Positions 54,142 through 64,000 of a stretch of 64,000 bases of DNA are shown here, in pieces. The notes beneath the pieces were generated by a model. The model was not told the origin of the DNA. It did no database searches and was given only the letters and a program-made list of their open reading frames with translations. The DNA is taken from positions 186,001 to 250,000 of the forward strand of contig NZ_KB905168.1 of NCBI RefSeq assembly GCF_000378625.1, read 5' to 3'. How positions within the stretch are numbered: the stretch's first letter is position 1; each line of letters begins with the position of its first letter. The position numbers and the translations under genes are program-made. The DNA is from Colwellia piezophila ATCC BAA-637. Lineage in GTDB: Bacteria; Pseudomonadota; Gammaproteobacteria; Enterobacterales; Alteromonadaceae.

Positions 54142-55275
54142 ATGAGTGTTGCCAGGCTTACTACGTATAATTTTAGAAACTTATCTTCGGTTACTATTGA
54201 TTTACACCCTAATCTTAATTTTTTTGTTGGTGATAACGGTAGTGGCAAAAGTAGTTTACTTGAAGCTATATTTTTTTTAGGTCATGGTAAGTCATTTCGT
54301 ACTAGTAAGGTAGAGTACCTTGCTAGTTATGATACTGATAACTTTGTTGTTAGTATTAAAGATGTAAATGATTTACAGCTAGGATTAAGTAAAAATTTAA
54401 CTACGGGTGTCACACTCATTAAAATTAATGGTGAGCGGCATGCGCGTTTATCTGAACTAGCCAAAAATATAGCCGTTCAGATAGTCACACCAGAAAGTTT
54501 TAAACTTTTTTTTGGCGGGCCAAAAGAACGCCGTCGTTTTATCGAATTAGGTATGTTTCACGTGAAACATGATTCGTCTAAGCAATGGCGTGAATTTAAT
54601 AGAGTATTAAAACAACGCAATGCTTGTATACGAAATAAGTTAGATAAATCGACTTTTACTTATTGGACTGAACTCTTTTGTCAGCTATCGGAACAGGTTG
54701 CTGAAATAAGATCTCAATACATCACTAGCTTAATTAAAGAACTACCTACTTGGTTAAATATATTATTACCGAGTATTGCAAAGCAAGTTACAGTGCAATA
54801 TATTCAGGGTTGGCCGCAAAAGAAAACCTTGATAGATGCGTTAAGTGATGCTCATGAAAGAGAGCAAGCCTTTGGTTACAGTATTTATGGTGCTCATAAA
54901 TTTGATACAAAATTTCTTATTGCTAAGCAACCATTGGAAAGTCAGCTTTCAAGAGGACAACAGAAGTTGTTTTTACTGGCATTAACATTTGCACAAGCAA
55001 AGCTAATTGCAAGAGTTAATCGAGTAAAACCAATTTTACTTATTGATGATATAGGCGCAGAATTAGACTCTAATTCTAGACAGTCTTTGTCAAAAGCAAT
55101 AAGTAATTTAGATTGCCAAGTTGTAATTACGGCAATAGAGGAAAATGTATTACAACCCTTTATTAGTGACTCTTTAGTTACTAATAAAGAAAGTAGTGAG
55201 AAATTAAAATATCATATGTTTCACGTGAAACATGGTGGTATCTTACCTGTGAATAATTCAGTAATGATTGAGTAG
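54142..55275 (+). CDS. recF: Recombination mediator RecF, carrying two parS sites
   Basis: The 377-aa protein has Walker A FVGDNGSGKSSLLEA, the signature SRGQQKLFLLA and Walker B PILLIDDIGAELD. It helps load RecA at gaps. It contains two perfect parS sites (54554-54569, 55217-55232) in the same codon phase, each encoding MFHVKH (residues 138-143 and 359-364). The first sits in a conserved segment, the second in an extra C-terminal tail that makes the protein longer than the usual 355-360 residues. Confidence 0.94.
   Translation: MSVARLTTYNFRNLSSVTIDLHPNLNFFVGDNGSGKSSLLEAIFFLGHGKSFRTSKVEYLASYDTDNFVVSIKDVNDLQLGLSKNLTTGVTLIKINGERHARLSELAKNIAVQIVTPESFKLFFGGPKERRRFIELGMFHVKHDSSKQWREFNRVLKQRNACIRNKLDKSTFTYWTELFCQLSEQVAEIRSQYITSLIKELPTWLNILLPSIAKQVTVQYIQGWPQKKTLIDALSDAHEREQAFGYSIYGAHKFDTKFLIAKQPLESQLSRGQQKLFLLALTFAQAKLIARVNRVKPILLIDDIGAELDSNSRQSLSKAISNLDCQVVITAIEENVLQPFISDSLVTNKESSEKLKYHMFHVKHGGILPVNNSVMIE
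54554..54569. promoter_or_regulatory. parS: parS partition site 1 (inside recF)
   Basis: TGTTTCACGTGAAACA is a perfect match to the bacterial 16-bp parS palindrome. It lies about 9.2 kb from oriC. ParB from 40689-41600 should bind here. Confidence 0.95.
55217..55232. promoter_or_regulatory. parS: parS partition site 2 (end of recF)
   Basis: A second perfect copy of the 16-bp palindrome lies 663 bases from the first, in the same phase of the reading frame. Confidence 0.95.
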
Positions 55276-57729
<2,454 letters not shown>

Positions 57730-57751
57730 ATATTATTAAAGCTTAAATAAG

Positions 57752-57780
57752 ATGCCCGGTCTTCATGTCCGGGCATTTTT
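57752..57780 (+). terminator. Terminator after gyrB
   Basis: ATGCCCGG, a 9-base loop and CCGGGCAT form an 8-bp GC-rich stem followed by TTTTT. It ends the dnaA-gyrB operon. Confidence 0.85.
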
Positions 57781-57868
57781 GTAGGTTAAATACTCTAAAA
57801 AAGTTATAATCGTCAGATGTAAAAAACGCCAAATAATTCCCAGTAACTATTATTTGCTCAATTATACC

Positions 57869-57912
57869 AAAGGGATTCATTCTCGCTAAGTGACCAATAA
57901 ATTAATCCCTTT
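57869..57912. repeat. Inverted repeat in the glyQ leader
   Basis: AAAGGGATT (57869-57877) and AATCCCTTT (57904-57912) are perfect inverted arms around a 26-base loop, about 35 bases before the glyQ ATG. It could be a leader hairpin of glyQS or a remnant small repeat. No T-tract follows. Confidence 0.45.
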
Positions 57913-57946
57913 AGTATTAACTAAGACAAAAGTGAATTAGAACACC

Positions 57947-58903
57947 ATGACAACTTTCAATAGTAAAACTTTTCAAGGCTTAATTTTGCAATTGCAAGAT
58001 TACTGGTCACGTCAAGGTTGTGTATTAGTCCAGCCTCTTGATATAGAAGTTGGGGCAGGTACCTTCCATCCAATGACTTTTTTACGCTCGATTGGCCCTG
58101 AGCCAATCAGCAGCGCCTATGTACAACCTTGCCGTCGTCCAACGGATGGTCGTTATGGTGAAAACCCAAATCGATTACAGCATTACTATCAGTTTCAAGT
58201 GATGTTAAAACCATCACCTAAGAATATTCAGGAGCTTTACCTCAACTCGTTAAAAGAGTTGGGAGTAGACCCTTTAATACATGATATTCGCTTTGTTGAA
58301 GATAACTGGGAATCGCCTACATTAGGTGCTTGGGGCTTAGGTTGGGAAATTTGGCTTAACGGCATGGAGATCTCTCAATTTACTTACTTCCAACAAGTCG
58401 GTGGCTTAGAGTGTACACCCGTTACCGGTGAAATTACTTACGGACTAGAACGTTTAGCTATGTACATTCAAAATGTTGATAGCATATATGATCTTGTCTG
58501 GACAGATGGTCCACTAGGGACTATTTATTACCGCGATATATTCCATCAAAATGAAGTAGAGCAATCAACTTATAACTTTGAGCATGCGGACGTTGATGCT
58601 TTGTTCAAGCAGTTTGATCAGTGTGAGAAAGACAGCCAAAAACTGATTGAAGCCAATTTACCATTACCAGCTTATGAGCAGGTAATGAAAGCCTCACATG
58701 CCTTTAACTTACTTGATGCTCGTCATGCAATATCTGTGACCGAACGTCAGCGTTATATCCTGCGGGTACGTACGTTATCGAAAGCAGTTGCACAAGCTTA
58801 CTATCAAAAGCGTGAAGAGCTTGGCTTCCCATTATGTAAAAATAATGAACGTAAAAATAGTGAAGCCAGTGCTAACAAAGCAACAACGAAAGGAGAAAAA
58901 TAA
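57947..58903 (+). CDS. glyQ: Glycyl-tRNA synthetase alpha subunit
   Basis: The 318-aa protein has the family opening ([19 protein letters not shown]), the class II motifs [20 protein letters not shown] and [20 protein letters not shown]. It forms the catalytic alpha subunit of the alpha2beta2 synthetase. It overlaps glyS by one base. The last ~20 residues are a Lys/Asn/Ser-rich tail. Confidence 0.97.
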   Translation: MTTFNSKTFQGLILQLQDYWSRQGCVLVQPLDIEVGAGTFHPMTFLRSIGPEPISSAYVQPCRRPTDGRYGENPNRLQHYYQFQVMLKPSPKNIQELYLNSLKELGVDPLIHDIRFVEDNWESPTLGAWGLGWEIWLNGMEISQFTYFQQVGGLECTPVTGEITYGLERLAMYIQNVDSIYDLVWTDGPLGTIYYRDIFHQNEVEQSTYNFEHADVDALFKQFDQCEKDSQKLIEANLPLPAYEQVMKASHAFNLLDARHAISVTERQRYILRVRTLSKAVAQAYYQKREELGFPLCKNNERKNSEASANKATTKGEK

Positions 58904-60969
58904 TGACTACTGAAACACTCCTTATTGAGCTTGGCACAGAAGAGTTACCACCAAAATCATTAAAAACATTAGCGATAGCTTTTCATGACAACATTAAAAA
59001 ACAACTTGATAGCCATGATTTAACCTATAGCGATATTAAATGGTTTGCTACTCCGCGCCGTTTAGCTGTACAAGTTTTTGATTTAGTTGATAAACAACAA
59101 GATAAAACCATAGAGAAGCGTGGCCCTGCAGTTAATGTTGCTTTTGATGAAGCGGGTAATGCTAGCAGAGCAGCACAAGGTTGGGCCAAATCTAACGGTA
59201 TAGAGGTTGAGCAAGCGGAGCGCCTGGTAACAGACAAAGGCGAGTGGTTACTTCACCGAGCGACGGTTTCGGGTAAGAAGGTTACTGAATTAGTGCCAGC
59301 CATGGTAACTACGGCATTGAATAAGTTACCCATTGCTAAGCCAATGCGTTGGGGTTCAGAGCGCATTCAGTTTATTCGTCCTGTTCACACACTAACTATG
59401 CTGTTTGGTAGTGAAATCATTGCAGGAGAAGCCCTTGGTGTCACTTCTAGCAACCAAGTGCAAGGTCATCGCTTTCACCATGAAGGCTTAGTGACCATTA
59501 ATCACGCTAATGATTATCAAGCCGAATTAGCCAAAGCTTACGTAGAAGTCGATTTTAACGAAAGACAAAGAAAAATTGTTGCCCAAATCAAAAAAATTGC
59601 CAATGACATAAATGCTGTAGCGCTAATTGATGATGAATTACTGAACGAAGTCACCGCATTAGTTGAATGGCCTGTTACCTTGGTGGGAACATTTGATAAA
59701 AACTTCCTAAATGTTCCGGCTGAGCCGTTAATATACTCGATGAAAGATCATCAGAAGTATTTCCCGGTAACGGATAAAAAAGGTCAATTGGTTAATAAAT
59801 TTATTTTTGTTGCCAATATTGAATCTAAAGAGCCTGATACTGTGGTTTTTGGTAATGAAAAAGTGATTCGTCCACGTTTAGCGGATGCTGAGTTTTTCTT
59901 TAAAACAGACAAAAAACAGAGCTTGGAATCAAGACTAACCAGTCTTGAATCAGTACTGTTTCAAAAGCAGCTCGGTACTATGAAAGATAAGTCTGAGCGA
60001 ATCGCTGAATTGTCTCAGTTCATCGCAGAGCAATTGAATGAAAATTCTAAAGATGCTTACCGTGCTGGTTTGCTAAGTAAAACCGACTTGATGACAGAAA
60101 TGGTACTAGAGTTCCCACAAGTGCAAGGCACTATGGGTAAGTACTATGCATTGCATGATGGTGAAAATGAAAATATTGCCCAAGCACTGGAAGATCAATA
60201 TCGTCCACGTTTTGCTGGTGATACCTTACCTGAGGCTAATATTGGCTGTGCGGTAGCCATCAGTGACAAGATTGATACCTTAGTAGGAATCTTTGGTATT
60301 AATCAAGCCCCTAAGGGCGATAAAGACCCCTTTGCGCTACGAAGAGCCGCCATTGGTAGTATTCGTATCATAATAGAAAAACATCTCGATTTAGACCTTG
60401 CAGTTCTAATTAACAAAAGTATCGAGTTATTTGGCGATAAATTGGTTAATGAAAATACTGCCAGCGATGTACTCGACTTTATTATGGGTCGCTTCCGTGC
60501 TTTCTATCAAGAGCAGGGTATTAGTGTTGATGTTATCCAAGCGGTATTGGCTAAAAAGCCAAGTTCGCCACTTGATTTTGAAAAGCGCATTAAAGCGGTA
60601 ACCTTCTTTGGTGAATTGCCTGAAGCGGCAACACTTGCAGCAGCAAATAAACGTGTTGGTAATATCTTGGCTAAATTTGATGGTGAGCTTTATCAAACAT
60701 TCAAGCAAGATTTAGCGTCAGAACAAGCAGAACGTGATTTAGCCGATATTTACCTAGCGATAAAATTGAAGGTTACTCCGTTAATGGCTGAAAAAAATTA
60801 TCAAGCAGCACTGAGTGAATTAGCACAACTTAAAGCACCAATAGATACTTTCTTTGATAATGTTATGGTGATGAGTGATGATGAAGCAGTGAAAATAAAT
60901 CGCTTAACTTTACTCAATGAAATTAGAAATAGTTTCTTTGCTATCGCTGATATATCAGTTTTACAGTAA
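58903..60969 (+). CDS. glyS: Glycyl-tRNA synthetase beta subunit
   Basis: The 688-aa protein starts TETLLIELGTEELPPKSL and has FATPRRLAV, IEWPVTL-like LVEWPVTLVGTF, SMKDHQKYFPV and DPFALRRAAIGSIRI. It is the tRNA-recognition subunit. The ATG overlaps glyQ's TAA by one base (TAATG). Confidence 0.97.
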   Translation: MTTETLLIELGTEELPPKSLKTLAIAFHDNIKKQLDSHDLTYSDIKWFATPRRLAVQVFDLVDKQQDKTIEKRGPAVNVAFDEAGNASRAAQGWAKSNGIEVEQAERLVTDKGEWLLHRATVSGKKVTELVPAMVTTALNKLPIAKPMRWGSERIQFIRPVHTLTMLFGSEIIAGEALGVTSSNQVQGHRFHHEGLVTINHANDYQAELAKAYVEVDFNERQRKIVAQIKKIANDINAVALIDDELLNEVTALVEWPVTLVGTFDKNFLNVPAEPLIYSMKDHQKYFPVTDKKGQLVNKFIFVANIESKEPDTVVFGNEKVIRPRLADAEFFFKTDKKQSLESRLTSLESVLFQKQLGTMKDKSERIAELSQFIAEQLNENSKDAYRAGLLSKTDLMTEMVLEFPQVQGTMGKYYALHDGENENIAQALEDQYRPRFAGDTLPEANIGCAVAISDKIDTLVGIFGINQAPKGDKDPFALRRAAIGSIRIIIEKHLDLDLAVLINKSIELFGDKLVNENTASDVLDFIMGRFRAFYQEQGISVDVIQAVLAKKPSSPLDFEKRIKAVTFFGELPEAATLAAANKRVGNILAKFDGELYQTFKQDLASEQAERDLADIYLAIKLKVTPLMAEKNYQAALSELAQLKAPIDTFFDNVMVMSDDEAVKINRLTLLNEIRNSFFAIADISVLQ

Positions 60970-60992
60970 ATCCAAAGAAAACTTAAAATAAC

Positions 60993-61019
60993 AAGGTCAT
61001 GGCAACATGGCCTTTTTTT
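60993..61019 (+). terminator. Terminator after glyS
   Basis: AAGGTCATG and CATGGCCTT form a 9-bp stem with one T-G pair around a GCAA tetraloop, followed by a run of T. It is 24 bases after the glyS stop. Confidence 0.85.
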
Positions 61020-61029
61020 ATGCCTGTAA

Positions 61030-61068
61030 TTTTATTTTATTTTATTTTATTTTATTTTATTTTATTTT
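61030..61068. repeat. Pentanucleotide tandem repeat (TTTTA)n
   Basis: Seven full copies plus four bases of TTTTA lie right after the glyS terminator. It is a microsatellite likely to vary in copy number. It lies about 90 bases upstream of the DksA/TraR-like gene. Confidence 0.95.
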
Positions 61069-61160
61069 GATTGGTATGGTAATTTGAGCTAGATCAATAA
61101 CAAGAATACAAACAGGCGTAAGGTGAATGTAAGGATTAATACCTACCAATAGGAGCGGTT

Positions 61161-61475
61161 ATGAAAAAAAAAGAAATAACGATATTGTTGGAAAATAAAT
61201 TAACCCAGCTAACAAAGCGTATTGCCGCGATAGAAGCAGATTTTCATAAAGGCAGAACTCAGAATTTTGCAGAACAAGCAACTGAAACCGAAAATGATGG
61301 TGTACTTAATGAAATTCATCATGAAGCAAAAAAAGAATTAACTTCAGTAAAATCAGCATTACAACGATTAGCAGAAGGGTTATATGGACATTGTGCAGAC
61401 TGTGATAATGCCATTAACCCAGATAGATTATCTGCATTACCTTATACCACCAAGTGTATTGATTGTGCGCTATAA
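61161..61475 (+). CDS. DksA/TraR-family zinc-finger protein
   Basis: The 104-aa protein has an N-terminal coiled region and the C4 zinc finger GHCADCDNAI...TTKCIDCAL near the C-terminus. It is shorter than DksA and resembles YbiI/TraR-type proteins, which may bind RNA polymerase through its secondary channel. The coiled-coil tip Asp pair cannot be clearly placed. GGAG lies about 8 bases before the ATG. Confidence 0.82.
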   Translation: MKKKEITILLENKLTQLTKRIAAIEADFHKGRTQNFAEQATETENDGVLNEIHHEAKKELTSVKSALQRLAEGLYGHCADCDNAINPDRLSALPYTTKCIDCAL

Positions 61476-61507
61476 AACGGATATAACAATAACCATTGGA
61501 GAACAGA

Positions 61508-61759
61508 ATGACTTTAGAAAAACATGACTTACACCACGAATTTCCAGATTTAACAGATGAAATACATCATTTAAAAATGAATGATAAGCACTTTACTCGA
61601 CTATTTAATGAGTATCATGAAGTTGATCATGAAGTTAACCGCATAGAGCAGGGTGTTGAAAACACCAGTGATGATTATTTAGACGGCAGAAAGAAGCAGC
61701 GACTTAAACTAAAAGATGCTCTATTCACTATGCTGAAAAAAGTAAAAATACCAGCATAG
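61508..61759 (+). CDS. DUF465 (YdcH-like) protein
   Basis: The 83-aa protein has the pattern HEFPDLTDEIHHLKMNDKHF and VDHEVNRIEQG, typical of DUF465/YdcH proteins: short, helical, highly charged. Function is unknown. An ATG at 61508 with GGAG 6 to 7 bases upstream is the start, not the TTG at 61496. It is 32 bases after the zinc-finger gene, probably one operon. Confidence 0.82.
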   Translation: MTLEKHDLHHEFPDLTDEIHHLKMNDKHFTRLFNEYHEVDHEVNRIEQGVENTSDDYLDGRKKQRLKLKDALFTMLKKVKIPA

Positions 61760-61798
61760 TTTTATACTAGAAAATCGTGTTTTAAAATCCCCAATACC

Positions 61799-62028
61799 TA
61801 TACCCAAGCTACTTGAAGCGGCGTGTTTCAGGACTCTTGAGCGGTTCAGGATCAAGGAGGCAACGAAGAGCATGATTTGCTCAGGCGTCCCCGCAGGGCT
61901 GGTTTAAAAACGCTTTATACTGCGTAATTGATTTCGACAAGGGAACAACCATTATCTTCAATCAATACCTTGCCTAAATACGTTTTTAATTCCAGCTGAA
62001 ACCTGCATCTTCATGTAGTTTGGGTATA
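61799..62028 (+). repeat. MITE-like repeat R2, copy 1 (230 bp)
   Basis: The ends are 20-base inverted repeats: TATACCCAAGCTACTTGAAG at 61799 and the complement of TATACCCAAACTACATGAAG ending at 62028. The inside has no gene. Copy 2 at 63246 shares segments in order (TTTAAAA, CTTTATAC, CTTGCCTAAA, TTTTTAATTCC). It looks like a non-autonomous mobile repeat. Confidence 0.8.
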
Positions 62029-62065
62029 TACAGGTTTGGGGGGTTATTATTTCTGAATATTGATA

Positions 62066-62758
62066 TTACATGCCATAAATATCTTTAAAGAAGCGGTCAG
62101 ATCGTGGCAGGTAATAATTATCATAATCAACAGAAAATGCGATGGCAGTGGCTTTACCACGTAGCTCATGGTGGGGAACAAACCCGTAAACACGTGAGTC
62201 AGCACTATGGCGTCTATTATCACCGAGCACTAAATAATGGCCCGCAGGTACGGTTACCGCAGCAAAATTACTGAGTCGATTACTTGCTGTGGTATCTATT
62301 TTTATTGGGTGTTTGATCATACCTAAGGTTTCTAATGCGGTAGTCATTTCAGCCGAACTCTGTTGGTAGGGACTATTGGCTAAATTTTTGTAGGAGAGCG
62401 GTCGACCGTTAATTACAATAACTTCATTATTCATAGCGATAACATCACCAGGTAAGCCAACAACACGTTTGATTAATCTAAGATCTGCGGCTTTTGATTC
62501 AAATACTACTATTTCACCACGTTGCGGGGTATCAATAGAAAACAGTGTTACATCGGTAAAGGGCAGACGTAAATCATAGGCTATTTTATTAACGACAATA
62601 CGATCGCCTTTTTGAATAGTGGGTTGCATTGAGCCCGTAGGCACTGTGTACCAATCGGCCACAGCACTTCGAAATACAGACATTAACAAGATAAAAATAA
62701 GAAATTGTTTATTACTTCGTAAAAGACTAAGGGGTCTATTATTACTATATTTGCTCAT
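62066..62758 (-). CDS. lepB: Signal peptidase I
   Basis: The protein of about 230 aa has one N-terminal membrane segment, the catalytic Ser motif PTGSMQPTI near residue 42, the Lys motif LIKRVVGLPGD near 95, and GDNRRHSADSR near 190. It cuts signal peptides from exported proteins. I place the start at the ATG at 62758, with AAGGAG 9 bases upstream; a longer frame from 62788 contains that ribosome site inside. It is shorter and has one less membrane segment than E. coli LepB. A second, main signal peptidase may exist elsewhere, so the symbol is by family. Confidence 0.85.
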   Translation of the reverse strand: MSKYSNNRPLSLLRSNKQFLIFILLMSVFRSAVADWYTVPTGSMQPTIQKGDRIVVNKIAYDLRLPFTDVTLFSIDTPQRGEIVVFESKAADLRLIKRVVGLPGDVIAMNNEVIVINGRPLSYKNLANSPYQQSSAEMTTALETLGMIKHPIKIDTTASNRLSNFAAVTVPAGHYLVLGDNRRHSADSRVYGFVPHHELRGKATAIAFSVDYDNYYLPRSDRFFKDIYGM

Positions 62759-62868
62759 AAGGCATTGCTCCTTGAGTTTAGCGGTCAAGGGTGAGGCAAT
62801 AAAAAAAAGAGAAAGTTCCGTGTAGAAATACTTACTTACAACTTGATATAAAAAACAAAGCGTACTTC

Positions 62869-63114
62869 TTAAGTTTTTTTAATAACATATAAAAAAGGTA
62901 AAGTTTCTGTTTGTTTAGCGAGTAGTTCATGTTCCATAAAGCGACAAAAACTAGGAATATCTCTCGCGGTAGAAGGGTCATCACATTTTATTAATAACGT
63001 TTCACCGCTGGCAATCTTTCTAATATTAAGTCGTACCATCATTACCGGTTCTGGACAACGCAAGCCGATAGCATCGAGGGTATGATCCGTTTGTTGAAAA
63101 ATAGTTAGAGGCAT
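62869..63114 (-). CDS. tusA: Sulfur carrier protein TusA
   Basis: The 81-aa protein has the catalytic motif [11 protein letters not shown] (Cys19) and [17 protein letters not shown]. TusA passes sulfur to tRNA 2-thiouridine synthesis and other pathways. It is followed by a repeat on its upstream side. It reads leftward, toward lepB. Confidence 0.93.
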   Translation of the reverse strand: MPLTIFQQTDHTLDAIGLRCPEPVMMVRLNIRKIASGETLLIKCDDPSTARDIPSFCRFMEHELLAKQTETLPFLYVIKKT

Positions 63115-63245
63115 AAAACATACATTATTAAAATGAGTAAAAGAGAATTATACCTTATTCACTCACTTTGACATAAAAATAAAGTAAGTACGACTTTGAA
63201 AAAAATAGCTTCGGCTATACTCAAGATACCTTAATTATTTAAGAC

Positions 63246-63509
63246 TATACCAGTCACCATTCAAGATGCATGTTTCAGAGTGCTTGAGCAATTTCAATTC
63301 AAGGCGCTGTGATGAAATAATGGTTGTTCCCTTATAAATCACAGCAACGATGAAGTGATGTTGCTCAAACGCTTCTTCGATGGGTTTAAAATAACTTTAT
63401 ACAGCGTTAAATAATCAAACCATAGAATGACTATGCTTAAATTATTCTCCTTGCCTAAAGTCATTTTAATTCCCACTGAAATCCTGCACTTTGATTGGTA
63501 ACGGGTATA
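63246..63509 (+). repeat. MITE-like repeat R2, copy 2 (264 bp)
   Basis: The ends TATACCAGTCACCATTCAAG and the complement of TATACCCGTTACCAATCAAA form imperfect inverted repeats of about 30 bases. The internal sequence matches copy 1 in order and adds a segment containing GGTTGTTCCCTT. It lies between tusA and the transglycosylase start. The rest of the 63115-63556 gap shows nothing I can name. Confidence 0.75.
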
Positions 63510-63556
63510 TATGATTGTTTTCAGCAGAATTTTAAATGCCGACTCCCGAGGTGCCA

Positions 63557-64000
63557 GTGAAAAATATACTTAAGATTTTATTGTATTCAGTTTGCAGTTT
63601 GGCATCGCTAAATATGTCGCAAGCCAGTGAAAATTTGAAAATAAAGACAGATATAGGCCAGCAAAATATATTTTTAAAGGCCGAGAGATTACTAGCACAG
63701 AGTTATTCTCAACAGTACAAAAGTCTGTATAACCAATTATATTATTATCCATTACAACCCTATTTAGATCAACGGCGCCTAATAGAGACCATACAGTTAT
63801 CATCGGCAGGAGAGATATCTACATTTTTAGCTAAGTACCGAAACTCGCCATTAGATTGGCCGCTGAGAAAACCATGGTTAAAATATTTAGCCAAAAAAAA
63901 TAAAGGGACTCTCTTTCTCGAGTTTTATAAAGCGACTAGCAACACCGTGTTAATTTGCCAAAATCTGACGTTTTCATTAATGGCCGGAATACCGCAAAGT
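63557..64000 (+). CDS. Soluble lytic murein transglycosylase, N-terminal part
   Basis: The frame starts at a GTG at 63557 (GAGG lies 5 bases upstream) and stays open to the window edge, giving 148 codons. It begins with a signal peptide (VKNILKILLYSVCSLASLN) and shows the Slt U-domain pattern YYPLQPYLDQRRL and SPLDWPLRKPWLKYLAKK. The catalytic domain lies beyond the window. Family knowledge: Slt70-type enzymes cut peptidoglycan glycan strands in the periplasm. Confidence 0.85.
   Translation, partial: MKNILKILLYSVCSLASLNMSQASENLKIKTDIGQQNIFLKAERLLAQSYSQQYKSLYNQLYYYPLQPYLDQRRLIETIQLSSAGEISTFLAKYRNSPLDWPLRKPWLKYLAKKNKGTLFLEFYKATSNTVLICQNLTFSLMAGIPQS

Noticed and set aside
61030..61068. A CRISPR array
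   Set aside because: The repeat unit is 5 bases with no spacers; no other spaced direct repeats of CRISPR type were seen in the window.

Overview
The window is AT-rich gammaproteobacterial chromosome spanning a replication origin. Gene order around the origin (parB-parA-rsmG-mnmG / oriC / mioC, mnmE, yidC-yidD-rnpA-rpmH / dnaA-dnaN-recF-gyrB, then glyQ-glyS), the protein sequences, and several dispersed small repeats fit a marine Alteromonadales bacterium, most likely Colwellia or a close relative. The genus is an inference from gene content and sequence style; no search was run.

Region 1 (1-26756) is a complete exosortase A (XrtA) type exopolysaccharide locus. A long leftward operon (17359 down to the window edge) carries the lipid-linked sugar transferase, three polysaccharide deacetylases, a FemAB-like protein, four GT4 glycosyltransferases, an XrtA-EpsI fusion, an asparagine-synthase-like amidotransferase, an O-antigen-ligase-like protein, an acyltransferase and an ATP-grasp protein, packed with overlaps of a few bases. 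A divergent rightward operon (17548-23334) carries the export lipoprotein, chain-length protein, tyrosine kinase, outer-membrane barrel and an ExeA-like ATPase. The convergent prsK-prsR pair follows. Two small genes inside the leftward operon (33 and 55 codons) are easily missed.

Region 2 (27001-31442) is an RND efflux pump with its adaptor, then tRNA-Arg(CCG). Region 3 (about 31443-39838) is an 8.4-kb integrated element in the 3' end of that tRNA. It has a P4-type integrase, an AlpA-like regulator, a YagK/YfjJ (inovirus Gp2)-like replication protein, several unknown genes, a decayed gene, and a tight three-gene cassette: a GHKL ATPase, a DUF4325 STAS-like protein and a membrane-anchored protein. 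That cassette is the best candidate for an undescribed, possibly defensive, system. A partial att repeat and matching pairs of GTAACAYT sites lie at both ends.

Region 4 (39849-60969) is the origin region. oriC, with three perfect DnaA boxes and many GATC sites, lies between mnmG and mioC. Two perfect 16-bp parS sites lie inside recF, both encoding the peptide MFHVKH; they are the expected targets of the ParB encoded about 14 kb away.

Region 5 (60970-64000) has a DksA/TraR-type zinc protein, a DUF465 protein, a signal peptidase, a TusA-like protein and the start of a soluble lytic transglycosylase, separated by two copies of a MITE-like repeat with terminal inverted repeats.
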